A stretch of 64,000 nucleotides of DNA from DATBHM01 sp963772375 (GCA_963772375.1 CAVYXG010000001.1:1674001-1738000); one strand, 5' to 3'; counted from the stretch's first letter, positions 25,096 through 33,849 are shown. Numbers and translations: made by a program. The notes: generated from the sequence alone by a model not told the origin.

Positions 25096-25265
25096 CGGCG
25101 GCGGCAACGTGGTGTGGGTCAGGTCAGCCGGATCGTTCAATAGTGGAGACTGAGCGAAGATCAGGAATGTGCCTCGAAGATGAGTGCGAGTATAGACATG
25201 TCGAAGGCCGATGCTGAGATCGCGAACATCGGGACCGAGGCCTGCCCAGATCGGAGGTGGGGTGG

Positions 25266-25646
25266 ATGTTGGAGTCGGCCAGCACGCACACGATGATCGC
25301 GGTGAGCGATCTCGACGTCGCCAGAGAGTTCTACGGCGGCAAGCTCTGGCTCACAGCAAGCAATGATCGGCCGGGGAGGATTCGGTACGAGACTGCTGCC
25401 GGGACCTGGTTCTTGGTCTACCAGTCTGAATTCGCCGGGACCGCGAAGAGCACCTGCATGAGGTTCGAGGTCGAGGACGTCGATGTCGCCGTCGGGGAAC
25501 TCCGTCGTCGCGGAATTGTGTTCGAGGAGTACGACCTACCCAAGGTGAAGACTGTCGACGGCATCGCCACGCACGAGAGCGGCGCACGCGGTGCTTGGTT
25601 CAAGGATCCGGATGGCAACGTCCTCCAGATCGGCGAATACCGGTGA
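25266..25646 (+). CDS. VOC (glyoxalase/bleomycin resistance) family protein
   Basis: A 126-residue protein with two VOC beta-alpha-beta-beta-beta modules: TMIAVSDLDVAREFYGGKLW at the start and CMRFEVEDVDVAVGELRRRG, ending KDPDGNVLQIGEYR with the metal-ligand glutamate. VOC proteins are metal-dependent isomerases, dioxygenases or resistance binders; substrate is not deducible. ATG at 25266 has GGAGGTGG six bases before it, better than GTG 25257. Its flanks contain relics and less GC-rich DNA, so it may have arrived by transfer. Confidence 0.85.
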   Translation: MLESASTHTMIAVSDLDVAREFYGGKLWLTASNDRPGRIRYETAAGTWFLVYQSEFAGTAKSTCMRFEVEDVDVAVGELRRRGIVFEEYDLPKVKTVDGIATHESGARGAWFKDPDGNVLQIGEYR

Positions 25647-25699
25647 TCCGAGCCTTGTTTGGTTGACGGGCTGGGTGGTGCGCTCGGGTCTTGGCGGCC

Positions 25700-25862
25700 C
25701 TAACCCGTACCCGGCGCCCAGAGGCTTCGGATCGGCCTCCCTGAAAACCTCTTTCCACGACTCGCCTCGACCTTCTGATCGAGCACGGACTGGACAACGA
25801 GCCGTCGTCCGTCCATCGAGTGGGTGATGTCGACACGGTCAATAACACCCGTTGTCGAGGCC
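25700..25862 (-). pseudogene. Second unrecognised coding relic
   Basis: One minus-strand frame reads VIDRVDITHSMDGRRLVVQ, then SVLDQKVEASRGKRF, and stops with TAG at 25700-25702. It has the codon bias of real genes but no start; upstream in frame there is a stop. Family not recognised. The repeat copy 25736-25772 lies within its 3' part. Confidence 0.35.
25736..25772. repeat. Diverged repeat, copy 2
   Basis: Contains CCTGAAAACCTCTTTCCAC and ends CTCGACC. See copy 1 at 24895-24931. In both places the repeat lies at the 3' end of a minus-strand coding relic. Confidence 0.4.
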
Positions 25863-26148
25863 GCTTATCCCGTGGGTGGGCTCGTCACCCAAGAGGGGGG
25901 TCGGTTCGACCAGGTGCTGAGCGGCAAGGCGTCAACGTGACGGCTCGCGACCCCGTGACATCGCTCGTCAGCTCTTCCCGGCCCCGTGGCCAACACGCTC
26001 ACCCCGGCCCGCTGCGTTCCAGCCCCCCTCCGTCTCCTGCACCGATTGGACCACGCTGCGATCACTCGGGCATACGAGACAGGGTCAAAGGTCCCCTCCG
26101 CATCGGGCATTGGACTTCACGTGCTCCAGGTCCACCTGCCAGGCCGGA

Positions 26149-26889
26149 TCAGGCTGGCGCGAGAGCGCCAGACCCTCCGACCGGTGCGGCGGGCCACTTC
26201 GAGTACGGGGGCATGGGAACGCCCCTGGTCTCGATGGCGACGTGCATGAGGAAGTGGCCTCCCACCGGCGCGATCGGGCTGAACGTCAGCATGTAGGCGA
26301 TGCTCAGGAACCCACACACGATGACGGGCATCACGATCAGCGGGGTCCCCCGGAACTCCCGGTAGCCAAGGTGGTGAATCCAGATCACCACGAGACTGGC
26401 GGCGACGGCCAGCGCACCGGAGCCAACGGCCCCCACAGTCGTGTCGGTCCACCCCAGGAGGTAGAACGACTGCCACGCGGCGAGAACCGGCAGCACCGAC
26501 AGGAGCACCCCTTCGGCAGCCCCGTAGAGCAGCCCCTCCCACGCGACCTCCTCCGACCTGCGGACGAACCCTCGATGCGCCGGGTGAGGCATCCCCCTGC
26601 GGTTCGCGGCCATGGCGATCGCTCGGACGGCCAGACCACCACTCACTACGGCCCCGACGAGGCCCCAGCCCCAGTACTGGGTGAGGAACGCCACGGCGTC
26701 GGTGCCGCTCCAGGCCAGATAGCCGTACGTGAGCAGGGCGGTCACGACCATCAACGCCGCCAGGTACGCGGCTCGGGGCACATGGGCAACGTCGGTCAGC
26801 ACCCACGACACCAGGAACGCCACCAGCGTGATGATGCCGAGCGCGGAGAACGTCATCCACGCCGACAACGACGGATCGGGAACCGGCAT
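26149..26889 (-). CDS. Multi-pass membrane protein, possibly CPBP-like
   Basis: A 246-residue protein with seven or so hydrophobic spans, from LGIITLVAFLVSWVL to VIVCGFLSIAYMLTF. Polar residues recall the CAAX protease/CPBP family: RRSEEVAWEGLLYG (EE motif), VIWIHHLGYREFRG and GGHFLMHVAIETRG. However the usual EExxxR arginine is a tryptophan-glutamate, so peptidase activity is doubtful. ATG at 26889. It is followed upstream by the 2TM gene in the same direction (36 bases), suggesting an operon. Function unknown. Confidence 0.55.
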   Translation of the reverse strand: MPVPDPSLSAWMTFSALGIITLVAFLVSWVLTDVAHVPRAAYLAALMVVTALLTYGYLAWSGTDAVAFLTQYWGWGLVGAVVSGGLAVRAIAMAANRRGMPHPAHRGFVRRSEEVAWEGLLYGAAEGVLLSVLPVLAAWQSFYLLGWTDTTVGAVGSGALAVAASLVVIWIHHLGYREFRGTPLIVMPVIVCGFLSIAYMLTFSPIAPVGGHFLMHVAIETRGVPMPPYSKWPAAPVGGSGALAPA

Positions 26890-26925
26890 TCGGTCATCCC
26901 TCCTTCAGGTGCACCTGGGCGGGCC

Positions 26926-27231
26926 TCAAGCTGCTCGGAGTGCGTTCTGCTGTGCACGGACCGCAACCCGCGCCTCATGGCGGTCGGCTTCACGGCCTGC
27001 CCACTTCACGCCGAACAGGTAGTGGAACGTCAGTCCGATCCCCCATCCGATCAGCGGGAAGAAGAACCACAGGAACTCGGGAACGACGAGCAGGTTCACC
27101 GTGATCAGGATCGCGTTGACGATCACGTATGAGGTCGCATCCACGATGAAGCCGCGCCGACCGTCCACCTGCTGCAAATCCCGTTCCGCCTGCAGGTAGC
27201 CCTTCAGATCGACCTGGGCACCTTCGGGCAT
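26926..27231 (-). CDS. 2TM-domain membrane protein
   Basis: A 101-residue protein with the 2TM domain: GRRGFIVDATSYVIVNAILI, FLWFFFPLIGWGIGLTFHYLF and a charged C-terminal tail WAGREADRHEARV. The domain is found alone or on kinases; function unknown. ATG at 27231 is preferred over GTG 27240 because GGGGGAAGG is spaced eight bases from it. Probably co-transcribed with the membrane protein at 26149. Confidence 0.75.
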   Translation of the reverse strand: MPEGAQVDLKGYLQAERDLQQVDGRRGFIVDATSYVIVNAILITVNLLVVPEFLWFFFPLIGWGIGLTFHYLFGVKWAGREADRHEARVAVRAQQNALRAA

Positions 27232-27570
27232 CTCGATCACCTTCCCCCAACCTCAGACACCTGAATGGAATCTAGCGGGGAGGTCGTGACGAACCAGGGC
27301 CAAGAGGCACTGTCAGTCATCGCCGTTCAGCGTGAGCCCGGCCCACAGGGGCGGCACGACGAAATCCCGGGCCATGACCAGGATGTCGACAGGACATTGA
27401 GATGAGGACTCGGTCCCTCCTTCGGCGAGGTGTGCATTGCACTCAACAACCGTGCAGGCAGCCGCCAGATGGCCGGTGCCGCCACTGCGAGGAGGCACGT
27501 CCCGCTACTGAAGTTCGGCCCGGATCTCGTAGCGAATCCCCGGAGCCAGGCAACCGTAAAGCAAGGCGTG
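27232..27570. other. Intergenic region
   Basis: About 340 bases between two minus-strand genes. No protein-like frame with a ribosome site, no tRNA and no clear hairpin with T-run were seen. The promoter of the 2TM operon should lie at its left edge. Confidence 0.4.
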
Positions 27571-29238
27571 TTACAGCTTGGCGTCGCCGATCCCGTAGAA
27601 CTTCCCGCCGCGGGCGCCGACCCACAGCATCCCGTGCCACACCGCCGGCGTGGACTCGATGCAGCCGGACAGCTGCACGGTCCACAGCGGCTTGGGATGG
27701 CGGGGGTCGGAGATGTCGTAGTCGTGCAGCACGCCCCCGCAGTCGCCGATCACCAGCTGGTCGTCGATCGTGACCGGCGACCCGTTGACCGGAGGCTGGA
27801 TGTAGGTGTCGGAGATGACCTTCCCGGACTTCGCGTCGACCGCCAGGATGTGGCCGTCGCTCCCCGGCGCCCACACGACGCCCTTGTACAGGGCGACGGT
27901 GCCGAGCAGGCCGCCGTCGGGTCCGGTCCCGCCCATGTCCACCGTCCACACGACCGGGTTCTTCGGCCGGTGGGGGTCGAGCTTGATCAGGTTGCCACCG
28001 ACCGCCTCGTCGCGCGCGCGGGAGCGGTTGGGGTCGTTGAACGAGAAGTGGCGCCCGACGTAGAGGTCGCCCTGCTGGTCGATCACGATCGAGGCGTCGG
28101 TCTCGTCGCCGTCCCAGAACTCGAACACCTTCTTGTAGTGCGTTCCCCCGTCGAGGATGTCGGAGATGTCCCACCCCTGGACCAGCCCGCCGGAGTTCGA
28201 GAAGTACACGACGCCCTTGAAGAACGCGACCGAGTTCTCGATCGACACGTCGTCGTCGCCCACCTCGCTGATGAACTCCGACGAGAACCCCGGGACGAGC
28301 ATCAGGATCTTCGGGTCGACCTGCACCAGGTGGTGGGCGTCGTAGTGGCGGTTCAGCTTGATGACGTAGAACCACGAGTTCTCGCTGCCCTCGAGCAGGT
28401 AGTCGCCGAGCTGCAGCGCGGCGCCGTCCCAGTCGTTGTTCCACACGGGGTTGGAGACGCTCGTGTCGGCGTTCACCGACCACAGGGTCGTCGGCTTTGA
28501 GCGATCCATGGCCACGATGCGGAAGTTGTTGTCGCGGGACCCCGCGTAGTACAGCGGGTAGCCGTCGGCGTCACTCGTGGCCGAACCCTTGGCGAGGTCG
28601 CCGGTGACCAGGTCGGGCCGCATGGGCTCGCCGGTGAGGCCGTTCCAGAAGTGGTAGTGGTCGTCGTACGCACCCTCGCGGATCTCGATCTTGCCGTTGG
28701 GGTGGACGATGACGTTGGGCTGGCCGGTCCAGCCGGTGCCGCACCAGGTCTTGGTCCCGTCGATGCCGGTCGACTGCGAGCACATCCCCCCGGACTGCGG
28801 GTACTCCCACAGGACCTTGGGGTGCTTGGGGAGCGGGCCCTCACCGTAGTAGTCGCGGGTGGCGTTCCCCCGGAACGTCACGAGGCCGGGAAACTTCGTG
28901 TTGATGGCCCCCGGGGTCGTCGGGTCGTCCTCGGTCGAGGCTGGCTTGGGGGAACCGGTCCCGGAGGGGCCGTCCCCGGTCGAGCCGGAGCCGGTGGGGC
29001 TGCCCGAGCCACCGTTCGCCCCCGAGGTCGAACCGTTCGTGGTGCCGCCGGCTTGCGGGTGCTTGCCGTCGTCGTTCCCACCGGTCAGGGCCTTGGCGCC
29101 CACGACGACGCCCGCCACGAGGATCAGCACGAGCATGACCAGGCGGAACGGGAACCGCGGCGGGCGGCGGTGCCGCGAGGGCACGCTCCCGCGAGAGGGC
29201 GGAATCGACGACGGACGGCGAGCGGGTGGAGACGGCAT
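27571..29238 (-). CDS. Membrane-anchored PQQ-like beta-propeller protein
   Basis: A 555-residue exported protein. A basic N-terminus is followed by one hydrophobic segment (FRLVMLVLILVAGVVVGAKAL, about 30-50), then a Gly/Ser/Thr/Pro linker to about residue 105, then a beta-propeller with repeated blades (GKIEIREGAYDDHYHFWNG, GHILAVDAKSGKVISDTY, GVLHDYDISDP). The propeller resembles PQQ-binding-like/YncE proteins, but no PQQ ligands can be assigned. A signal anchor with the domain outside is likely. Ligand or enzyme role unknown. A second propeller protein lies at 35085. Confidence 0.75.
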   Translation of the reverse strand: MPSPPARRPSSIPPSRGSVPSRHRRPPRFPFRLVMLVLILVAGVVVGAKALTGGNDDGKHPQAGGTTNGSTSGANGGSGSPTGSGSTGDGPSGTGSPKPASTEDDPTTPGAINTKFPGLVTFRGNATRDYYGEGPLPKHPKVLWEYPQSGGMCSQSTGIDGTKTWCGTGWTGQPNVIVHPNGKIEIREGAYDDHYHFWNGLTGEPMRPDLVTGDLAKGSATSDADGYPLYYAGSRDNNFRIVAMDRSKPTTLWSVNADTSVSNPVWNNDWDGAALQLGDYLLEGSENSWFYVIKLNRHYDAHHLVQVDPKILMLVPGFSSEFISEVGDDDVSIENSVAFFKGVVYFSNSGGLVQGWDISDILDGGTHYKKVFEFWDGDETDASIVIDQQGDLYVGRHFSFNDPNRSRARDEAVGGNLIKLDPHRPKNPVVWTVDMGGTGPDGGLLGTVALYKGVVWAPGSDGHILAVDAKSGKVISDTYIQPPVNGSPVTIDDQLVIGDCGGVLHDYDISDPRHPKPLWTVQLSGCIESTPAVWHGMLWVGARGGKFYGIGDAKL

Positions 29239-29302
29239 CTCGGGATTCCGGAAGATCGTACCGGCCGCACGGCGGTTTGGAGGGAGCCCGCCGCTCCGCC
29301 CG

Positions 29303-30514
29303 TCAGTCCGGGAGGCTCGCGATGAAGGTCGTCAGCGCCTCGGCCGTCCGGTCGGTGGCCTCGAACTGCGGCACGTGCCCCACCCGCGGAAGGATCAGCA
29401 GCCGGGCGTCCGGTAGCTCCTCGGCCAGCTTCGGCGCGAGGCGAACGGGAACGAGGCGGTCGGCCGTTCCCCACACGATCTGGACGGGGACCCGGATGTG
29501 GCGCATGCGGGCCCAGAACGGCTTCGGCGCCTCGGTCAGGATGTGCCGCAGCGAGTCGAAGAACGCCATCCGGGCCTGCGGCGTCCGGTAGATCCGGATG
29601 AACTCATCCGCCGCGACCTCGTAGCCGGACTCCGGCATCGCCGAGGGGTCACCGAGCAGCCGGCGGACGGCCGCCTTCATCCACCGTTCCCGGAGCGGGA
29701 ACGGCAGGGCCCCCACCTCGGTCGGGAGGATCCGGGTGAACCCGAGCACGTACCGCACCCGGAACCCGGGCACGGCCGGCGAGAGGAGGCCGAGGGCGCG
29801 GACCCGGTCGGGCGAGCGAACGGCCAGCTCGAGGGCGACCCGGCCGCCGAGCGAGTTGCCGATCACGATCGCGTGCTCCACGCCGAGCGCGTCCATCAGC
29901 TTGCGGACCACCCGCGCGTACATCCTCGGCGTGTAGTCGGTCGCCACCGGCTTGTCGGACTCCCCGTGGCCCGGCAGGTCGGGAACGACGAGGCGGTGCG
30001 ACGGTGCGAGCGCCGGGACGAGCGGCAGCATCGACATCTTCGTGCCGCCGAGCCCGTGGAGTGCGATCACCGGCGGGCCCTCCCCCACCACGTAGGCCGA
30101 GACGTTGACGTCGCCGGCCTTCACCTCGACCTGGTCGATGTCGAGCGGGCCCCGGGGGCGGCCGTGCGGTTCGAACAGCGACTGCAGCCGGGCGCCGAGA
30201 TCGAGGTTCCCCCGCAGGGTCAGCCGCCGGGCGAGGAACGCCTCCATGCCCGTCGTCCGGCCGTCGTCGAGGGCGAGCCACGTCTCGCGGTCGGCGGCGA
30301 TCCGAGCGGCGGCGTCCGGGCTCCCGCCCTGACGGACACGGCACGCCGCCCCGGCGACGGTGATCGTGTAGACGTCCTCGTCGACGGAGAGCTCCCATTC
30401 GGCCGACAAGCCGTTTGCGGCCTCCTTTCGGAAGCGGCCGGGAAGGGACAGGACGCGGGTTCGTACCTCGTCCTCGGGGGGGGTGTCCGTGACTGGGATC
30501 GTTCGCTGGGCCAC
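29303..30514 (-). CDS. SCP2-like domain fused to alpha/beta hydrolase
   Basis: A protein of about 403 residues in two parts. First comes an SCP2 sterol-binding-like domain (EWELSVDEDVYTITVAGA...DPAA-like ARIAADRETWLALDDG and MEAFLARRLTLRGNLDLGARL), then an alpha/beta hydrolase with PPVIALHGLGG, nucleophile elbow VIGNSLGG, acid in WGTADRLVP and histidine in VGHVPQFE. SCP2 domains carry lipids, so the enzyme may act on a hydrophobic ester. Start is uncertain: GTG 30514 or ATG 30568. The catalytic triad is complete. Confidence 0.8.
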   Translation of the reverse strand: MAQRTIPVTDTPPEDEVRTRVLSLPGRFRKEAANGLSAEWELSVDEDVYTITVAGAACRVRQGGSPDAAARIAADRETWLALDDGRTTGMEAFLARRLTLRGNLDLGARLQSLFEPHGRPRGPLDIDQVEVKAGDVNVSAYVVGEGPPVIALHGLGGTKMSMLPLVPALAPSHRLVVPDLPGHGESDKPVATDYTPRMYARVVRKLMDALGVEHAIVIGNSLGGRVALELAVRSPDRVRALGLLSPAVPGFRVRYVLGFTRILPTEVGALPFPLRERWMKAAVRRLLGDPSAMPESGYEVAADEFIRIYRTPQARMAFFDSLRHILTEAPKPFWARMRHIRVPVQIVWGTADRLVPVRLAPKLAEELPDARLLILPRVGHVPQFEATDRTAEALTTFIASLPD

Positions 30515-30624
30515 GTTGGAACCAATGCTACCTCGCGTCGGGACCCGACCGGCCCTCCGTTCGTCCATTCCTTGCGTCCGTTCGGGCATTGGTATGGACG
30601 GCCTCGAGGGCTTACGCTCGCGAA

Positions 30625-31074
30625 ATGGGCTATGAGCCGCGGCAGAAGGATCTCGTCCTGATCCTGGCGCGCGACATGGCGGCACGGCTGGCGACGCCGA
30701 TGTTCATCGTCGACGCGGTCGGCACACTGGTGTTCTTCAACGAGGCGGCCGAGACCCTGCTCGGGCAGACGTTCGCGGACATCGGCGAGGTGCCGGCCGA
30801 CCACTGGGCGGAGACGTTCCGGTCGGTTGAGAGCGACGGGACGCCCATCGCCCGCGAGGACCTCCCGATCGGGATCGCGCTGCTGGAGGGGCATCCCGCC
30901 CACCGGGAGCTCGACCTCATCGCCGCCGACGGCGTCCAGCGCCGCCTCGCCGCCACGGCGATCCCCCTGCAGCGGCACCCGACCGAGACCGTTGGCGCGG
31001 TCGCGCTGTTCTGGGAACGTTCGCCGGCGGACGGCGGCGGGGCATCGGGAACGGAGAGGGAACCGACGGCGTGA
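30625..31074 (+). CDS. PAS domain protein
   Basis: A 149-residue single PAS domain: RLATPMFIVDAVGTLVFFNEAAETLLG, then SVESDGTPIAREDLPIG and LIAADGVQRRLAATAIPL. It has no output domain; it may sense a ligand or pair with another protein. ATG at 30625. The stop overlaps the MBL hydrolase start as GTGA (31071-31074), so the two are translated together and the PAS protein may modulate that enzyme. Confidence 0.8.
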   Translation: MGYEPRQKDLVLILARDMAARLATPMFIVDAVGTLVFFNEAAETLLGQTFADIGEVPADHWAETFRSVESDGTPIAREDLPIGIALLEGHPAHRELDLIAADGVQRRLAATAIPLQRHPTETVGAVALFWERSPADGGGASGTEREPTA

Positions 31075-31934
31075 AGGCCAAGGTGTGGGGATGCCGGGGT
31101 TCGCTGGCCGCGCCGGGTCCGGACACGATCCGGTACGGCGGGAACACGTCCTGCCTGGAGATCTCGCTCGACAACGGGGCCGTGCTGGTGCTCGACGCGG
31201 GAACCGGCGCCCGAGCGCTCGGCCTGAAGCTCGCCGAGCAGGCTCCCAAGCGGATCGACGTCCTGCTCACGCACCTGCACCTCGACCACCTGGAGGGGCT
31301 GGGGTTCTTCACGCCGCTGTGGACGAGCGCGTCCGATCTGCACATCTGGGGACCGGCCTCGCCGCTCAAGTCGCTCGAGGACCGCATCGCGACGTATCTG
31401 TCGCCGCCGCTGTTCCCGGTGCACCTGTCGGCGATCCCGTCGCATCCCACGTTCCACGACACGCCGGAGGACGAGGAGTGGGAGCTCGCCGGGGTTCGGC
31501 TGTCGGCGCAGCGGATCTCGCATCCGGGGCCGACGGTCGGCTACCGCGTCGAGGAGGGCGACCGTTCGCTCGTCTACATGCCCGACCACGAGCCCGCGCT
31601 CGGGATCGGCGACCTCCGCAGCGTCTCGCCGGAGTGGCTGTCGGGGTTCTCGGCCGCGTTCGGGGCGGACGTGCTGTTCCACGACTCGCAGTACACGGAG
31701 GACGAGTACAACCACAAGGTGGGATGGGGGCACTCCTCGACCGAGCACGTGGTGACGTTCGCGCAACTGACGAAGGTCCGGCGCCTGTTCATGACGCACC
31801 ACGACCCGCTGCACGACGACGACGAGCTCGACGCGATCCTCGTGCGCGCGAAGGAGCTCTGGAACGGCAACGGCGCCGGGCACAACGGCAGCGAGATCAC
31901 GCTGGCCTACGAGGGCATGGAGGTCGAGGTCTGA
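31071..31934 (+). CDS. MBL-fold metallo-hydrolase
   Basis: A 287-residue metallo-beta-lactamase-fold enzyme. Metal ligands are in LLTHLHLDHLEGL (HxHxDH), RISHPGPTVGYRV, DVLFHDSQYT and the last histidines in FMTHHDPLHDD. The start MKAKVWGCRGSLAAPG matches a subgroup related to cAMP phosphodiesterase/PhnP-like proteins. Substrate is unknown. Start GTG 31071 overlaps the PAS gene. Confidence 0.87.
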   Translation: MKAKVWGCRGSLAAPGPDTIRYGGNTSCLEISLDNGAVLVLDAGTGARALGLKLAEQAPKRIDVLLTHLHLDHLEGLGFFTPLWTSASDLHIWGPASPLKSLEDRIATYLSPPLFPVHLSAIPSHPTFHDTPEDEEWELAGVRLSAQRISHPGPTVGYRVEEGDRSLVYMPDHEPALGIGDLRSVSPEWLSGFSAAFGADVLFHDSQYTEDEYNHKVGWGHSSTEHVVTFAQLTKVRRLFMTHHDPLHDDDELDAILVRAKELWNGNGAGHNGSEITLAYEGMEVEV

Positions 31935-31951
31935 CGTGGGCCCCGGGTCCG

Positions 31952-32617
31952 TCAGCCGGTGAACCTGATCTCGCTCAGCAGCGGCAGGAACCAGTGACGG
32001 GTGAACGCCTCGCTCCCCGGCGGGATCGACAAGGTGAAGAAGAGGTACGCCCGACCGGCGTGCACCACGGTGGCGCTGATCACGAACGGACCGCCGGGTG
32101 GGGGGCAGTGTCCTTGCTGGAGGACGGCCGGCGCGCCGCCGACCGTCGTGGTCGTGGCCGGCGGCATCTGCGCGCTACACGGGTGGACCTTCGCTTTCGC
32201 CGCGCGGGCGGCGGCGGCGAATTGCTGCAGCGTCTGCCCGGTCGGTTCCCCGAAGGCGTAGGCCTCCACGCCGTGCGGGCCGTCGAGGACGTCGACGGTG
32301 GGATCTCCGTTGCCGGGCGATCCGGTTCCGTCCCACACCTTCTTCGCGTCCGTCCCCGTCCAGTCGGTTGACCTGACCGTGTAGTGGTAGCTGGCCGAAA
32401 CGAACGGCTGCGTGGGCGATGCGACGGTGGTCGCCGGGACGGTCACGCCGGACGTCGCCGGCGGGGTGTCGGGGACGGTCGTGGTTCCCGTGCTCGTGCC
32501 CGCCGTCGTCGCCGAGGACGATCCCGCGGTCGCGCCGGATGGACCCGTGGACGGACTGCAGGCGATCAGCAGTCCGGCCATGGCCACGAGCACGGCCGGG
32601 AAGCGGTGAAGGCGCAT
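31952..32617 (-). CDS. Secreted lipoprotein with Thr/Ser linker
   Basis: A 221-residue protein with a lipoprotein signal (MAGLLIACSPSTG, lipobox cysteine at about 20) and a 50-residue Thr/Ser/Ala-rich linker, then a compact domain (YHYTVRSTDWTG to LPLLSEIRFTG). No family recognised for the domain; two cysteines (VHPCSAQM and QQGHCPPP) could form a disulfide. ATG at 32617 follows GAGGGGAG. An IS630 copy sits 66 bases upstream, possibly between the gene and its promoter. Confidence 0.75.
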   Translation of the reverse strand: MRLHRFPAVLVAMAGLLIACSPSTGPSGATAGSSSATTAGTSTGTTTVPDTPPATSGVTVPATTVASPTQPFVSASYHYTVRSTDWTGTDAKKVWDGTGSPGNGDPTVDVLDGPHGVEAYAFGEPTGQTLQQFAAAARAAKAKVHPCSAQMPPATTTTVGGAPAVLQQGHCPPPGGPFVISATVVHAGRAYLFFTLSIPPGSEAFTRHWFLPLLSEIRFTG

Positions 32618-32682
32618 CGGTGACTCCCCTCGACTCATCTGAGTCCTTCGAACGAACCCCGGCCCGTGGTATCTCGAGGACT

Positions 32683-33771
32683 CTAGTGTCCTGAGTCCGA
32701 AATCCGTTGAGCATATGCGGCAACGGATTCGAGGATCTGGTCGGCGGACTTCGTCCACACGAACGGCTTGGGATCGAGGTTGTAGATCTTGAGGTAGTGC
32801 CGGATCGCATCCTCCAGCTCCCGGGTCGACCGGTGGGCGCCGCGTTTGATCTGGCGGCGGGTCAGCTCCGCGAACCACCGCTCCACGAGGTTGAGCCAGG
32901 AGGAGCCGGTCGGGGTGAAGTGGAGGTGGAACCGGGGGTGGCGGGCCAGCCACCGCAGCACCGCGGGGGTCTTGTGGGTTCCGTAGTTGTCCAGGACGAG
33001 GTGCAGATCGAGGTCCGCCGGCGTCTCGGCGTCGATCGCCTTGAGGAACCGCAGGAACTCCTGGTGGCGGTGGCGGCGGTGGATCCGGCCGATGACCTCG
33101 CCGGTGGCCATGACGAGCGCGGCGAACAGCGACGTGGTGCCGTGGCGAACGTAGTCGTTGGTCCATCGCTCCGGGGTCCCCGGGCGCATCGGCAGGATGG
33201 GCTGGGTCCGGTCGAGCGCCTGGATCTGGGACTTCTCGTCAACGCACAGCACCAGGGCGCCATCCGGCGGATCGAGGTACAGCCCCACGATGTCGCGGAC
33301 CTTCTCCACGAACTGGGGGTCGGTGGAGAGCTTCCAGGACTCGCTCCGCCACGGCTGCAGTCCGAACGCCCGCCAGATCCGGGCCACGGTGGACTGCGAC
33401 AGCCCCACTCGCTTGGCCATGTCCCTTGAGGACCAGTGGGTGGAGTCGGTCGGCTTGGACTCGAGGGTCTTCACCACGACCTCCTCCACCTTGTCGTCGG
33501 TGACCTTCCGGGGGGCCCCGGGCCGGGGCTCGTCCAGGAGGCCCTCGACGCCTCGTTCGACGTAGCGGGCCCGCCACTTCCCGACGGTCTGGGGCGTCAC
33601 CTCCAGTTGCCGGGCCACCTCCCGGTTGGTGGCGCCCTCGGCCGATCGCAGGACGATCCTCGATCGCAGGGCAAGGGCCTGCGACGTGGTGGTCCGGCGG
33701 GTGAACCGCTCCAGCACCTGCCGGTCCTCCTCGCTCACCGCGAGCTCCTGGAGCGGTCGTCCTCGGGCCAT
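32683..33771 (-). CDS. IS630-family transposase
   Basis: A 362-residue, apparently intact transposase. An N-terminal helix-turn-helix (ATNREVARQLEVTPQTVGKW) and a second one (RVGLSQSTVARIWRAFGL) precede the DDE domain: D178 in VLCVDEKSQIQAL, D261 in LVLDNYGTHKTP and E297 in WLNLVERWFAEL. These are IS630/Tc1-type. ATG at 33771 (MARGRPLQEL) fits other family members. The stop TAG at 32685-32683 is made by the TA target duplication plus a host G. Confidence 0.95.
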   Translation of the reverse strand: MARGRPLQELAVSEEDRQVLERFTRRTTTSQALALRSRIVLRSAEGATNREVARQLEVTPQTVGKWRARYVERGVEGLLDEPRPGAPRKVTDDKVEEVVVKTLESKPTDSTHWSSRDMAKRVGLSQSTVARIWRAFGLQPWRSESWKLSTDPQFVEKVRDIVGLYLDPPDGALVLCVDEKSQIQALDRTQPILPMRPGTPERWTNDYVRHGTTSLFAALVMATGEVIGRIHRRHRHQEFLRFLKAIDAETPADLDLHLVLDNYGTHKTPAVLRWLARHPRFHLHFTPTGSSWLNLVERWFAELTRRQIKRGAHRSTRELEDAIRHYLKIYNLDPKPFVWTKSADQILESVAAYAQRISDSGH

Positions 33772-33849
33772 ACCGCATCCTGGCACGACGCGAGCCATGC
33801 CTGGGGACATCCTCGTGAACATCCTGTGAACTTCTGACTCAGGACACTA
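32684..33849. mobile_element. IS630-family insertion sequence with TA target duplication
   Basis: Complete element. Terminal inverted repeats begin GTGTCCTGAGTCCGAA at 32686 and, on the other strand, GTGTCCTGAGTCAGAA at 33847 (15 of 16 match). TA dinucleotides at 32684-32685 and 33848-33849 are the target-site duplication expected of IS630/mariner. Length 1162 bp without TA. It is inserted between a histidine phosphatase gene and the lipoprotein gene, all on the minus strand. Near-identical ends and an intact transposase suggest recent activity. Confidence 0.92.

Larger units (their letters stand above)
24872..25265. other. Gene-poor stretch with a coding relic, 5' of the VOC gene
   Basis: Nearly 400 bases with no complete gene. 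It holds one end of a diverged repeat (24895-24931), a minus-strand coding relic (24914-25095) and, from 25130 to 25250, visibly A/T-richer sequence than the rest of the window. Good ribosome site GGAGGTGG at 25253-25260 belongs to the VOC gene. Confidence 0.5.
25647..26148. other. Gene-poor stretch 3' of the VOC gene
   Basis: About 500 bases without an intact gene. It holds the coding relic 25700-25862 and the second repeat copy 25736-25772. A minus-strand frame from ATG 26110 starts plausibly (MPDAEGTFDPVSYARVIAAW) and then loses protein-like character; it may be an N-terminal relic. Nothing else is recognised. Confidence 0.4.

Noticed and set aside
24872..25265. tRNA or other structured RNA in the gap
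   Set aside because: No T-loop GGTTCGA box with matching arms and no acceptor stem found.
25820..26296. Plus-strand frame after the VOC gene
   Set aside because: Composition is random-like and it overlaps the end of the membrane protein on the other strand.
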